The notes below the pieces were generated by a model. That model saw only the letters and a program-made list of their open reading frames with translations, did not search any database and was not told where the DNA came from. From contig NZ_JACYFU010000005.1 of the NCBI RefSeq assembly GCF_014837245.1, positions 115,353 through 179,352 of the forward strand: a stretch of DNA of 64,000 bases. The letters run 5' to 3'. Positions 1-7,712 of this stretch are shown in pieces; within the stretch, counting starts at the first letter, position 1, and every line of letters starts with the position of its first letter. The translations under genes and the position numbers were made by a program. The DNA is from Devosia oryzisoli (GTDB lineage: Bacteria; Pseudomonadota; Alphaproteobacteria; Rhizobiales; Devosiaceae).

Positions 1-63
1 CGCCGAGCCCACCAGCGCAAGTGGCAGCTTCTGCGCAATCTGCAGCTTCGGAAAAAACCCCAT
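1..63 (-). CDS. Methyl-accepting chemotaxis protein, N-terminal fragment
   Basis: Only the first 21 codons lie in the window; the gene runs off the left edge. The peptide starts MGFFPKLQIAQKLPLALVGS, the basic-then-hydrophobic opening typical of transmembrane chemoreceptors just before their first membrane helix. A purine-rich ribosome-binding site (AGGGGGAG) sits just upstream. It lies downstream of cheY2 on the same strand but is separated from it by a terminator, so it probably has its own promoter. The receptor assignment rests on this short stretch and the chemotaxis context; the ligand cannot be inferred. Confidence 0.6.
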   Translation of the reverse strand, partial: MGFFPKLQIAQKLPLALVGSA

Positions 64-185
64 GGAACTTCTGCTCCCCCTAACGCCCTTCCGGCGATGC
101 GCACGTGTGCAGGGATCATCCTGCCCCTCGTGCAGCGCCATCATCCGGCCAAAAACTCAACCGGCAAACGATACAGGAGCGGGCA

Positions 186-200
186 TTAACCACTCCTTAC
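186..200. promoter_or_regulatory. CtrA-like half-site pair upstream of chemoreceptor gene
   Basis: TTAA, seven bases, then TTAC: one mismatch from the alphaproteobacterial CtrA consensus TTAA-N7-TTAA. It lies about 125 bases upstream of the receptor start at 63, in the only intergenic gap that can hold that gene's promoter. CtrA control of motility and chemotaxis genes is known in this class; binding here is inference. Confidence 0.35.
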
Positions 201-249
201 GCGGGGAGCGCTTCCAGCTTCGGTTGCATGACAAACGTGCATCATGCCC

Positions 250-282
250 AAAATGAAAGCACCCCGGACGGAGCCGGGGTGC
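250..282 (-). terminator. Rho-independent terminator after cheY2
   Basis: Perfect 9-bp inverted repeat GCACCCCGG / CCGGGGTGC with a six-base loop (259-282), followed on the minus strand by a T-rich run (TTTCATTTT). It lies 25 bases beyond the cheY2 stop and closes the cheD-to-cheY2 block. Confidence 0.85.
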
Positions 283-307
283 ATTGGACGTCCTGTTCAG
301 GGCCGGC

Positions 308-697
308 TCAGGTCAAGGCGCCGATCACCGCCTCGATGCGCTTTTTCATGGTCGAGGCGTCGAATGGCTTGATGATGTAGTTGTTGACGCCGAACGAGAT
401 GGCCTCTTTCACTTGCTCCTTGTCGGAGCGGCCGGTGGCCATGATGAACGGCATGTTCTGCGTGCGCGGATGCTTGCGGATGACCTTGAGCAGCGTCAAT
501 CCGTCGATGTCTTCCATGTTCCAGTCGGAAATGATCAGGTCGACATTGGATTTTTCGAGCTTGCCCAAGGCGTCGCGGCCCGACTTGGCCTCGATGATGT
601 CCTTGAACCCGAGCTGGTTGAGGATGTACTTGCAGATGCCACGCATGGACTGCTGGTCATCGACGACGAGAACGCTGACAGCACTGGCTTTTGGCAT
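308..697 (-). CDS. cheY: Chemotaxis response regulator CheY (CheY2-type)
   Basis: Single-domain receiver of 129 residues. The acidic pair is D13-D14, the phospho-acceptor D58 (ISDWN), the switch threonine T88 and the invariant lysine K110 (KPF). It receives phosphate from CheA and, as the main output regulator, is expected to act on the flagellar motor. Its length and its place directly after cheB match Sinorhizobium meliloti CheY2, the motor-binding CheY, whereas the shorter regulator beside cheA (10059-10424) resembles the phosphate-sink CheY1. Last gene before a strong terminator. Which CheY binds the motor here is inferred from that synteny. Confidence 0.93.
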   Translation of the reverse strand: MPKASAVSVLVVDDQQSMRGICKYILNQLGFKDIIEAKSGRDALGKLEKSNVDLIISDWNMEDIDGLTLLKVIRKHPRTQNMPFIMATGRSDKEQVKEAISFGVNNYIIKPFDASTMKKRIEAVIGALT

Positions 698-811
698 GGT
701 ATTCTGACCTTCTTAGCGCCCGGGAGCTTTCTGGCCCCCGTTAATTAGGGAAAACACTAGGGCCGAGGGGTTACAAATCTCTCAATCCCGACCCAAGCTT
801 TGCACACGGGT

Positions 812-1870
812 TCAGGCCGCGCTCTTGAGCCGGACCAGGGCGTTGGCCAGCCGGGCCGCGATCTGGTCGATCGGCGCCTGCTCCACCACCGCCCCTTCCT
901 CGAAGGCGACACGCGGCATGCCATAGACCAGCGCGGTCGCCTGGTTCTGGCCGATCGTGTATGCCCCCGCCTCGCGCATGAGTTTGAGCCCCCGCGCGCC
1001 GTCACGTCCCATGCCGGTGAGAATGGCGCCCACCGCCATCGGGCCCACCGAGCGGGCCACGGATTCGAAAAGGACATCGACGCTGGGGCGGTGACCGCTT
1101 TCGAGGCCATCCTGCCCCAAGCGGCACTTGAGCTGGCCCGAAAGACGCTCCACCCGGAGGTGGTGATCGCCGCGCGCGACATAGGCATGGCCGGCCTGCA
1201 GCACCATGCGGTCCTCCGCCTCCACGACAGTGAGGACACACAGCTCATCGAGCCGCGCTGCAAACCGGCTGGTGAACCCGGCCGGCATGTGCTGCGTGAT
1301 GACGATCGGCGGGCAATCTGCCGGCAGGCTCGAGAGCACCTCGCGGATCGCTTCGACGCCACCGGTGGAGGCGCCAATGGCGATGAGCGCGCCCTCGGGG
1401 GCGGCGGCGGTGCGGATCGGCACCTTGGTCGTCGCGGTCGCTTCAGCCCGGCTGACGGAGCGCCCGCGGACGTCGGACCGGGCGGCGGCGCGAATCTTGT
1501 CGCGCAGCGAGGCTCCGAACCCCTCGAGGCCGCCGGCCAGATCGGCGTTAGGCTTGGCCACGAAATCCACCGCGCCCAGTTCGAGGGCCAGGAGCGTCTC
1601 GCTCGCGCCCCTCGTGGTCAGCGTCGACACCATCACGACCGGCGTGGGCCTGAGGCGCATCAGGCGCTCCAAGAAGGCGAGGCCGTTCATGTTGGGCATT
1701 TCGATGTCGAGCGTCACGACGTCGGGGTTGAGTTGCTTGATCTTTTCGCGCGCGTCGATCGGATCGACGGCGGTGCCGATGACGTTGATGTCGCTCTCGC
1801 GGGCCAGCACGCGCGCCAGCACCTCGCGGATAAGCGCCGAGTCATCGACCACGAGGACCTTGATTGTCAT
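812..1870 (-). CDS. cheB: Chemotaxis protein-glutamate methylesterase CheB
   Basis: 352 residues: receiver domain (about 1-125, phospho-acceptor D55 in TLDIEMP), a linker, then the CheB methylesterase domain (about 160-350). The catalytic triad is visible as S168 (GASTGG), H194 (TQHMP) and D290 (TGMGRDG). It removes methyl groups from receptor glutamates, opposing CheR, when phosphorylated by CheA. Its ATG overlaps the cheR stop by four bases (ATGA), implying translational coupling in the cheD-mcp-cheR-cheB-cheY2 run. Confidence 0.95.
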   Translation of the reverse strand: MTIKVLVVDDSALIREVLARVLARESDINVIGTAVDPIDAREKIKQLNPDVVTLDIEMPNMNGLAFLERLMRLRPTPVVMVSTLTTRGASETLLALELGAVDFVAKPNADLAGGLEGFGASLRDKIRAAARSDVRGRSVSRAEATATTKVPIRTAAAPEGALIAIGASTGGVEAIREVLSSLPADCPPIVITQHMPAGFTSRFAARLDELCVLTVVEAEDRMVLQAGHAYVARGDHHLRVERLSGQLKCRLGQDGLESGHRPSVDVLFESVARSVGPMAVGAILTGMGRDGARGLKLMREAGAYTIGQNQATALVYGMPRVAFEEGAVVEQAPIDQIAARLANALVRLKSAA

Positions 1871-2715
1871 GCTGCTGCTCGTTTGTTGCCGGGCTCACGC
1901 GCTTGGTAAATCGTCTTGCCCACCAGCCGGAGCGCATCGCCGCCGGTGCCCACGTTTTCCGAGTGGCCGATATAGAGGAAAGCCCGCGGCGCCAGCAGCG
2001 ATCCCAGCCGCCCGAAGAGGGCACCCTGCGTCGGCTTGTCGAAATAGATGGCGACGTTGCGGCAGAAGATGGCGTCGAACGGTCCCTTCATCGGCCAGGG
2101 CGTGCCGATGAGATTGAGGGGCTTGAAGGACACGAGGTCGCGCACCGCTGCCGGGACCCGCACCGTGCCGTCTGCCAGCTTTTCGAAGGGTTCTGCCCGC
2201 TCCGGCGACAGGCCGTTGAGTTCACTGCCAGGATAGACCCCGCCAGCCGCCTTGGCGATGACGGCCGTGTCGATGTCGGTGGCAAGGATCCTGAAGTCCC
2301 AGCGCCTGAGTTCGGGAATGGCCGCGAGCAGATCCATGCCGATCGTGTACGGCTCCTGCCCCGTCGAACAGCCGGCAGACCAGATGCGCAGGCGCTGGCC
2401 GCGCGGCTGGCTCGCCACCAACTGGGCCACGTAGCCGCGCAGATGCTCGAAGTGATGATCTTCGCGATAAAAGCGGGTGAGGTTGGTGGTCAGCGCGTTG
2501 ACGAAGGCCTGGCCGTCTGCGGCGGACGCCCCGCGCTCGAGGTGGTCCACATAGGCATCGAAACTGGACAGGCCCAGCGTGCGCACGATCTTGCTCAGGC
2601 GCGAAACGACCAGGGTCCGCTTGGCGTCGCTGAGAGAAATGCCGGCGACGGCGTAGACGCGCGCCTTGATCCGCGAAAACTCGCGCTCGCTAAGGGAAAA
2701 CTCTCCCTGATCCAT
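1867..2715 (-). CDS. cheR: Chemotaxis protein methyltransferase CheR
   Basis: SAM-dependent methyltransferase for receptor glutamates. The N-terminal helical domain carries SLSDAKRTLV, the CheR catalytic domain carries the SAM loop SAGCSTGQEPY and the late motif FCRNVAIYFD. The frame stays open to a GTG at 2754 that overlaps the upstream receptor stop, but the ATG at 2715 has a strong AGGGGG ribosome-binding site while the GTG has its AAGG only two bases away, so 2715 (282 residues) is preferred. Overlaps cheB by ATGA. Confidence 0.92.
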   Translation of the reverse strand: MDQGEFSLSEREFSRIKARVYAVAGISLSDAKRTLVVSRLSKIVRTLGLSSFDAYVDHLERGASAADGQAFVNALTTNLTRFYREDHHFEHLRGYVAQLVASQPRGQRLRIWSAGCSTGQEPYTIGMDLLAAIPELRRWDFRILATDIDTAVIAKAAGGVYPGSELNGLSPERAEPFEKLADGTVRVPAAVRDLVSFKPLNLIGTPWPMKGPFDAIFCRNVAIYFDKPTQGALFGRLGSLLAPRAFLYIGHSENVGTGGDALRLVGKTIYQAREPGNKRAAA

Positions 2716-2750
2716 TCTGCCCCCTAGCTTGCCGGCGCCTTCTGCCCCGG

Positions 2751-4283
2751 TCACGCCCTTGCCCGATGCTGTGCCGCATCGTTTCGGGCCATTCCAGGCT
2801 GCAGCGGCACGGCCGCCGGCGCAGTCCCGGAAATCGCTGGGAGTGTGGCGGTTTCATTCCTTAGATTGCGTAAATTCTGGTCGAGGCGCCCGACGATTTT
2901 TTTCGTCTCCTCAGCCTGCGCGGATGCTGCCCCGAGCTCGGCCGCCGCGCCGCCGATCGCGCCGCGAATCTCCTTGGCCGCGCGGGTGCTGATCTGCGCC
3001 ATCTGGCGCACCTCGTCGGCCACAACGGCAAAGCCAGCCCCCTTCTCGCCGGCCCGCGCCGCCTCGATGGCCGCATTGATCGCCAACAGGTTGGTGCGGA
3101 ACGAGACGCCTTCCACGGTTGCCGTCAGGCGGTCGATCTCGCCCATCCAGCGCGCCAGCTCGATGAGCATGGTCTGCATCCGGTCGGCCGAAGTGCCGGT
3201 GGCGGTAGCCAGGTTTGCCGCTTCGGCGTCCCGGTCGCCCTGTGCCTTGAGCCGGGCGGCCAGAGCCACAACTTCCGCCTCTGCCCGATGATGAGCCTGT
3301 CGAAGCGCCTCGTGTTCGCTCGCCAGGCTCGCGCGCTCGCTTTCCCGCCGGGCAAGGGCGGCGTGGATGTCGCGCAACTGCCCGGTCATCTCGGTGAGCG
3401 CCGCTTCGCTGGCGGCCTGCGCTTCGCTAAGCAGGCCGTAGAACTCGGCCACCTGCCCCGCCACCGTTCCCAGCGGCAGGTCCGGCAGCGCCGGCTCGAC
3501 ACCATCCCCCAGCGCCCGCTGTACCTGCGCTACGCCCGCATCGAGCGCCGTCAGGGCGCGGTTGAACTCGGCCAGTGCCGGGTTGAGGCGCGCGACATCG
3601 TCTTCGAAGCGGAAACCGCATTGCCCGGTGCGCAAGGCTTCGACGAACGCGTCGAAATCGTCATCGGGCACGAACTGGCCCGCGGGCGTGAACTGCAGGG
3701 CATAGCGGCCCGGGCCGAGCGCCCGGCGCGTCGCCACCATGCGGCGCGCCCCGAGCAGCACCATGGCCTCCTCGGGCGCCCCGCCGCCATTTTCGAGGTA
3801 CCCCCGGCCAAAAACATCATCGAGCGTCCGGGCGGGCGCGACTGCCGGGTCAATAGCACGCGCCCCGGCGCTCGCCGCCACGATCCGGCCATCGGCTTCG
3901 ACCACCAGCAACGGCACGGCCAGCGTCTCGATGGCTTCGCGAAAATGGTCCGCGCGGTCGATGCGCCGCGCCAGGGCCTCGACAAGGTCCCGCGGGGTGC
4001 CGAGCAAGTCCGGCCGATCCTCGAGACCGGCCCGCCGCGCCAGAACCACAAGGCCACGATGCCGGCCCTGGTCCGCCGCCATGCCCAGCGCCAGGCTCCC
4101 CGCTGCCGCAAGACCGGCAAGGCTGCCGGCGACGGCGAAGAATGCCGCCCCCGGACCCAGGGCCAGAAGAAGACCGCCCGTGAGCGCCACACTGCCCAGC
4201 CAGAGACCGCTGCCGAACAGGGCCAGCCGCAACCCCGGAGCCGGATGGCACGAATCATCAAAGAAACTGAGAGGCCCACGCAT
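2751..4283 (-). CDS. Methyl-accepting chemotaxis protein with PAS-like region
   Basis: 510 residues. Two membrane helices lie close together near the N-terminus (about 17-70) with almost no periplasmic loop, so sensing is probably intracellular or in the membrane. A PAS-like region follows (about 100-200), then the receptor signalling domain with the conserved kinase-contact hairpin ([19 protein letters not shown], then [15 protein letters not shown]). No clear HAMP domain and no aromatic C-terminal CheR-tethering pentapeptide. Encoded between cheD and cheR, it is likely a core receptor of this cluster, comparable to the receptor gene found in rhizobial che operons. Confidence 0.88.
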   Translation of the reverse strand: MRGPLSFFDDSCHPAPGLRLALFGSGLWLGSVALTGGLLLALGPGAAFFAVAGSLAGLAAAGSLALGMAADQGRHRGLVVLARRAGLEDRPDLLGTPRDLVEALARRIDRADHFREAIETLAVPLLVVEADGRIVAASAGARAIDPAVAPARTLDDVFGRGYLENGGGAPEEAMVLLGARRMVATRRALGPGRYALQFTPAGQFVPDDDFDAFVEALRTGQCGFRFEDDVARLNPALAEFNRALTALDAGVAQVQRALGDGVEPALPDLPLGTVAGQVAEFYGLLSEAQAASEAALTEMTGQLRDIHAALARRESERASLASEHEALRQAHHRAEAEVVALAARLKAQGDRDAEAANLATATGTSADRMQTMLIELARWMGEIDRLTATVEGVSFRTNLLAINAAIEAARAGEKGAGFAVVADEVRQMAQISTRAAKEIRGAIGGAAAELGAASAQAEETKKIVGRLDQNLRNLRNETATLPAISGTAPAAVPLQPGMARNDAAQHRARA

Positions 4284-4371
4284 GGGGCAACAATAGAAGC
4301 GGAATGGTTAACCAACCCTGACGGAGCGGCGCGGCCGGTAATACTTCGGCAAGCGCTCTATTCCTTGCCGC

Positions 4372-4962
4372 TTAGAACAGTTCGATATCGGCAGCCGGAC
4401 CCGGCACCACGACACGACGCCTTGCGATCGCCAGTTCTTCGCGGGCCACGTTCGCGCCCACGTCGCTGTCGAGGCGCTTGACGAACGCCCGGCCCGAATT
4501 GGGCTTGAAGAGGACCCGGCGGGCATAGGTGCCCCCCAAATCTTCGCTGGCGGCGACATAGCCTTCGTCCTTGAGGAACTGGCGCACGAACTCGATGTTC
4601 TTGGCGCCCACGTCGTCCAGCATCGAGTTGATCTTGCCCCCGCCGAACACCTTGAGCTCGAGATTGGCCTTCTTGCCCGACCCCTGACTCAACACCTTGT
4701 TGATCAGTTGCTCCATGGCGAAAGCGCCATAGCGGGCGGAGGCCCCATAGCGATCCTTGGCGGAGCCCGACTGCTCGGCCAGGAGGAAATGGTTCATGCC
4801 GCCCACGCCCGCGACGCGGTCGCGCACGCAGGCCGCGATGCACGAGCCCAGAACGGTGGAGAAGGTCACGTCGGCTGCCGCAGAGATGTGACAATCGCCC
4901 TGATGCACGGTTGTCACCACCCCACGATCGAACTCCGGGGGCAAAGAGCTGTTGAAGGCCAT
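4372..4962 (-). CDS. cheD: Chemoreceptor glutamine deamidase CheD
   Basis: 196 residues with the CheD signature: catalytic C41 in VLGSCIAACV and H58 in GGMNHFLL, then KVFGGG. It deamidates receptor glutamines and, in other bacteria, is bound by a CheY phosphatase such as CheC. First gene of the cheD-mcp-cheR-cheB-cheY2 run, divergent from the CheT-like gene at 5129. Its C-terminus ends in ELF, as does that neighbour's. About 90 bases separate it from the receptor gene. Confidence 0.93.
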   Translation of the reverse strand: MAFNSSLPPEFDRGVVTTVHQGDCHISAAADVTFSTVLGSCIAACVRDRVAGVGGMNHFLLAEQSGSAKDRYGASARYGAFAMEQLINKVLSQGSGKKANLELKVFGGGKINSMLDDVGAKNIEFVRQFLKDEGYVAASEDLGGTYARRVLFKPNSGRAFVKRLDSDVGANVAREELAIARRRVVVPGPAADIELF

Positions 4963-5016
4963 TTGGTAGTCACTAAACCTCTACGGGCAGATTCCCCCGA
5001 ACGTACGGGCAAACTC

Positions 5017-5033
5017 GTTAGCCAAACGCTAAC
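5017..5033. promoter_or_regulatory. Palindrome between cheD and cheT-like gene
   Basis: GTTAGC-CAAAC-GCTAAC, a perfect 6-bp inverted repeat in the divergent promoter region. It can also be read as TTAG-N7-CTAA, a degenerate CtrA arrangement with two mismatches. Possibly an operator shared by both genes; no direct evidence. Confidence 0.35.
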
Positions 5034-5128
5034 CAAGCCGAGCGACCCGACCACCGCCACCGCCCCCGGCAACAGATGGTTTACAGATGGTGCTTAGGGT
5101 GGTCCGGACAGGGCAGGGATTGAAGACG

Positions 5129-5482
5129 ATGTCATTGCAGAAACTGGCGAGAGAGCTCGACGAAACGGCGCGCCAGACCGCCGCCATGGTCGAGGGCATC
5201 ACCGAGGCTCTTCAAATCCTGGCCGACAGGAACCTGGCCCGCGATCCCTCGGTCCGTGAAGCGGCCCAGATGATCATCACCGCTCTTCAGGGGCAGGACC
5301 GCATCGAACAGCGCTGCCACAACATGGCGCTCGCCGTGCGCCAGTTCGCGCTGCTTCCGCCGACCGCTCCGGACAGCGTCTATGACGAAATCTGGGCGAG
5401 CCTCACGCTTGACGAGCTGCGGGTCCCTTCTCTTTCGGGCATCGCGGCCCATCAGGTGCACGGCGAAGCCGAGCTGTTCTAA
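5129..5482 (+). CDS. cheT: CheT/CheZ-like chemotaxis protein (candidate CheY-P phosphatase)
   Basis: 117 residues from the ATG at 5129; an in-frame ATG at 5087 is less likely because it adds residues unlike the helical body. Mostly helical, with an Ala- and Gln-rich stretch holding QGQDRIEQRCHN. D57-x3-Q61 is the DxxxQ signature that supplies the catalytic glutamine in CheZ (QDLTGQ) and is reported for S. meliloti CheT. The C-terminus ends in GEAELF. Family naming rests on that motif and on its place beside cheD, where cheT lies in S. meliloti, though here it is divergent rather than downstream. Followed by a good terminator, so monocistronic. Confidence 0.6.
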   Translation: MSLQKLARELDETARQTAAMVEGITEALQILADRNLARDPSVREAAQMIITALQGQDRIEQRCHNMALAVRQFALLPPTAPDSVYDEIWASLTLDELRVPSLSGIAAHQVHGEAELF

Positions 5483-5510
5483 GTCTAGCCTTTCGTCCGA
5501 AAATCCGTCC

Positions 5511-5533
5511 GGGGCGCCACAGGCGCCTTTTTT
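5511..5533 (+). terminator. Rho-independent terminator after cheT-like gene
   Basis: GGCGCC-ACA-GGCGCC stem-loop followed by six T residues, 31 bases after the stop codon. Confidence 0.85.
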
Positions 5534-5632
5534 GCGTTGGGACCAGACGCCGCTATCGCCCCTTGCCAATCGGGGGGATTCAAGACCATCTTGGCCTACC
5601 CAGGGACCGCCCGGGCAGCAGAGGGGTAGCAC

Positions 5633-6328
5633 ATGATTGACCAGATGAGCAGCGGTGCAGGCCTGCCTGAGCAGGACTCCGGGACGTCCTCATTGGGCCG
5701 CCGTGCTTTCCTCTTCGGCTCGGCAAGCCTTGCGGCGCTGGGTCTCGCCGGGTGCGTCGGCACTGGCACGACCATGAGCATGGCCGAGGCGAAGCGCGTC
5801 TACGGGCCCCTCCCCAACGAGCGCTTCCCGGTTCCTGCCGCCGATGTCAGCAAGATCAACCCCAAATATCTGCGCCGCACCGTGCGCTACGACAGCAAGG
5901 AAGCGCCGGGCACGATCATCGTCGATCCGCGCAACTACTTCGTCTATCGCATCGAGGGCAATGACGAAGCCACGCGCTATGGCGCCAATGTGGGGCGCGC
6001 CGGGTTCCTGTGGAGCGGCGACGCCTATATCGGGCGCAAGGCCGAGTGGCCGGTCTGGACGCCGCCGCGCGAAATGATCCTGCGCCAGCCCGAGGCCGCG
6101 CCCTACGCCAACGGCATGAAGCCCGGGCTCGACAACCCCTTAGGCGCCCGCGTCCTCTACCTTTACCAGGATGGGCGCTACACGCTGTTCACCATCTACA
6201 GCACCATCATGCCGGAAACGATCGGCAAGGGCGTCTCGAGCGGCTGCATCGGCCTGCTGACCCAGGACATGGTCCACCTCTATGATCGCACGCCGGTCAA
6301 CACCAAGGTGATCGTGCTCAAGGCCTGA
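5633..6328 (+). CDS. L,D-transpeptidase-fold (YkuD) lipoprotein with altered active site
   Basis: 231 residues. The N-terminus has a twin arginine (R23-R24) and a lipobox ending at C41 (LAGC), so the product is probably an exported lipoprotein. The YkuD domain occupies the C-terminal half. The nucleophile is recognisable as C205 in SSGCIG, but the upstream catalytic histidine of the usual IHGT motif is a tyrosine (TIYST, Y189) and the arginine after GCI is glycine. Spacing between the two sites (16) is normal. Either a diverged subfamily or a non-catalytic peptidoglycan-binding relative. Good GAGGGG ribosome-binding site. Confidence 0.8.
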   Translation: MIDQMSSGAGLPEQDSGTSSLGRRAFLFGSASLAALGLAGCVGTGTTMSMAEAKRVYGPLPNERFPVPAADVSKINPKYLRRTVRYDSKEAPGTIIVDPRNYFVYRIEGNDEATRYGANVGRAGFLWSGDAYIGRKAEWPVWTPPREMILRQPEAAPYANGMKPGLDNPLGARVLYLYQDGRYTLFTIYSTIMPETIGKGVSSGCIGLLTQDMVHLYDRTPVNTKVIVLKA

Positions 6329-6367
6329 CAAAAACAGGCTTGGCTCCGATCGGGGGGAATAGCCACC

Positions 6368-7066
6368 ATGAGCCGACTGACCCACAGCGAACTGCATATG
6401 GTGCACCGCATCGGCTGGCTCCGCGCAGCCGTCCTGGGTGCCAATGACGGGCTGGTTTCAACCTCGAGCCTGGTGGTGGGCGTAGCCTCCGCCGGCTCGG
6501 ACCACCAGAACATTCTGATCGCAGGCCTGGCGGGTCTCGTCGCGGGCGCCATGTCGATGGCCGCTGGTGAGTACGTCTCGGTCAGTTCGCAGGCCGATGC
6601 CGAACAGGCCGACCTCAGCCGCGAACGCGCCGAACTCGCGGCCAACCCGCAGGCGGAACTGGACGAACTGACCGGCATCTATCAGGCGCGGGGCCTTGAT
6701 CCGGTCCTCGCCCGGCAGGTGGCGGAGCAATTGACCCAAGGCGACGTCCTGGCCGCGCACGCCCGGGACGAACTGGGCATTTCCGAAACCATAGAAACGC
6801 GCCCCGTTCAGGCCGCACTGGTGTCGGCCCTGACCTTTGCCGCCGGGGCCGTGATGCCGATCCTGGTCGCACTGTTCTCGCCGGCGGCGCAGGTCGCCTG
6901 GATCGTGGCGATCTTTACGCTGGTGGGCCTTGCCATCCTCGGAGCATTGGGGGCCTCAGCCGGTGGCGCCGACATGGTGCGGGGAGCGGTCCGGGTGACC
7001 TTCTGGGGCGCCATCGCCATGGCGGCAACCGCTGTCATCGGCGCACTGTTCGGGGTTGCGGCTTAG
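6368..7066 (+). CDS. VIT1/CCC1-family iron/manganese transporter
   Basis: 232 residues. The start matches VIT-family proteins: an N-terminal helix with GANDGLVST, then GLAGLVAGAMSMAAGEYVSVSSQ, an acidic cytosolic loop (about 75-140) with many Glu/Asp, and three further membrane helices. Family members move Fe2+ or Mn2+ out of the cytosol. Forty bases after the transpeptidase gene on the same strand, so possibly co-transcribed with it. Both genes interrupt the chemotaxis cluster on the opposite strand. Substrate is not decidable from sequence. Confidence 0.88.
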   Translation: MSRLTHSELHMVHRIGWLRAAVLGANDGLVSTSSLVVGVASAGSDHQNILIAGLAGLVAGAMSMAAGEYVSVSSQADAEQADLSRERAELAANPQAELDELTGIYQARGLDPVLARQVAEQLTQGDVLAAHARDELGISETIETRPVQAALVSALTFAAGAVMPILVALFSPAAQVAWIVAIFTLVGLAILGALGASAGGADMVRGAVRVTFWGAIAMAATAVIGALFGVAA

Positions 7067-7084
7067 GCTGCACGCTGCCGGCAA

Positions 7085-7108
7085 CAAAAAAGGGCGCCAG
7101 CGGCGCCC
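7085..7108 (-). terminator. Rho-independent terminator after cheW
   Basis: GGGCGCC-AGC-GGCGCCC stem (7092-7108) followed on the minus strand by a T run (7091 down to 7085). It ends the STAS-cheY1-cheA-cheW transcript; it may also slow transcription arriving from the VIT gene on the plus strand, but the T run favours the minus strand. Confidence 0.85.
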
Positions 7109-7135
7109 CTTCTGAACGCGGAAAAAATTTCGGCC

Positions 7136-7624
7136 CTAGCCGTCCATCTTGGCGCCGCTGACCACGGCGTGCAGGTCGATGAGGCCGACCATGCGGCTGT
7201 CATGGGTGACGATGCCGTTGAGCAGTTCGGTGTCGATGGAATTGCCCTCGGGCACGTTGTGGATGTCGTCCTTGGAGACGGTCAGGATGTCGCTGACGGC
7301 GTCCACCAGGATGCCGACCCATTTGTCGCCGACGCTCATCACCACCACGACGTGGTTCTTGGTGGGTGAGGTCTGGCCGTCGCCGAAGCGCGCGCGCAGG
7401 TCGAAGATCGGCACGATGGTGCCGCGCAGATTGATCACGCCGCGCACGAACTCGCGCGTGTTGGGCAGCGGGGTCGCGCCGTTCCAGGCGCGGATCTCGC
7501 GCACCGTGGTGATTTCCACGCCATAGGTCTGCTCGCCGATCGAGAAGGCGATCAGCTGTAGGGTGTTCTGGCCTGCCAAGGCCGTCTTGTCGCTGACATC
7601 GTCGCGCAGGCTCAGCGCTTCCAT
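7136..7624 (-). CDS. cheW: Chemotaxis coupling protein CheW
   Basis: 162 residues, a single CheW SH3-like domain. Recognisable core: LQLIAFSIGEQTYGVEI, VRGVINLRGTIVPIFDLR, and VGILVDAVSDIL. It links CheA to chemoreceptors. Last gene of the cheA block, 88 bases after the cheA stop and just ahead of a terminator. Confidence 0.95.
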   Translation of the reverse strand: MEALSLRDDVSDKTALAGQNTLQLIAFSIGEQTYGVEITTVREIRAWNGATPLPNTREFVRGVINLRGTIVPIFDLRARFGDGQTSPTKNHVVVVMSVGDKWVGILVDAVSDILTVSKDDIHNVPEGNSIDTELLNGIVTHDSRMVGLIDLHAVVSGAKMDG

Positions 7625-7712
7625 GGTCTCGTGCCTTTCTTCCGCCCCTTCTGGGCCTTCGCAATACTATCGCGCCAAGTGACGCCAAGCCGTTAACGGC
7701 AACCGGACAACC

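Noticed and set aside
5087..5128. Longer N-terminus of the CheT-like protein
   Set aside because: The extra 14 codons read as intergenic DNA; the body of the protein begins naturally at the ATG at 5129.
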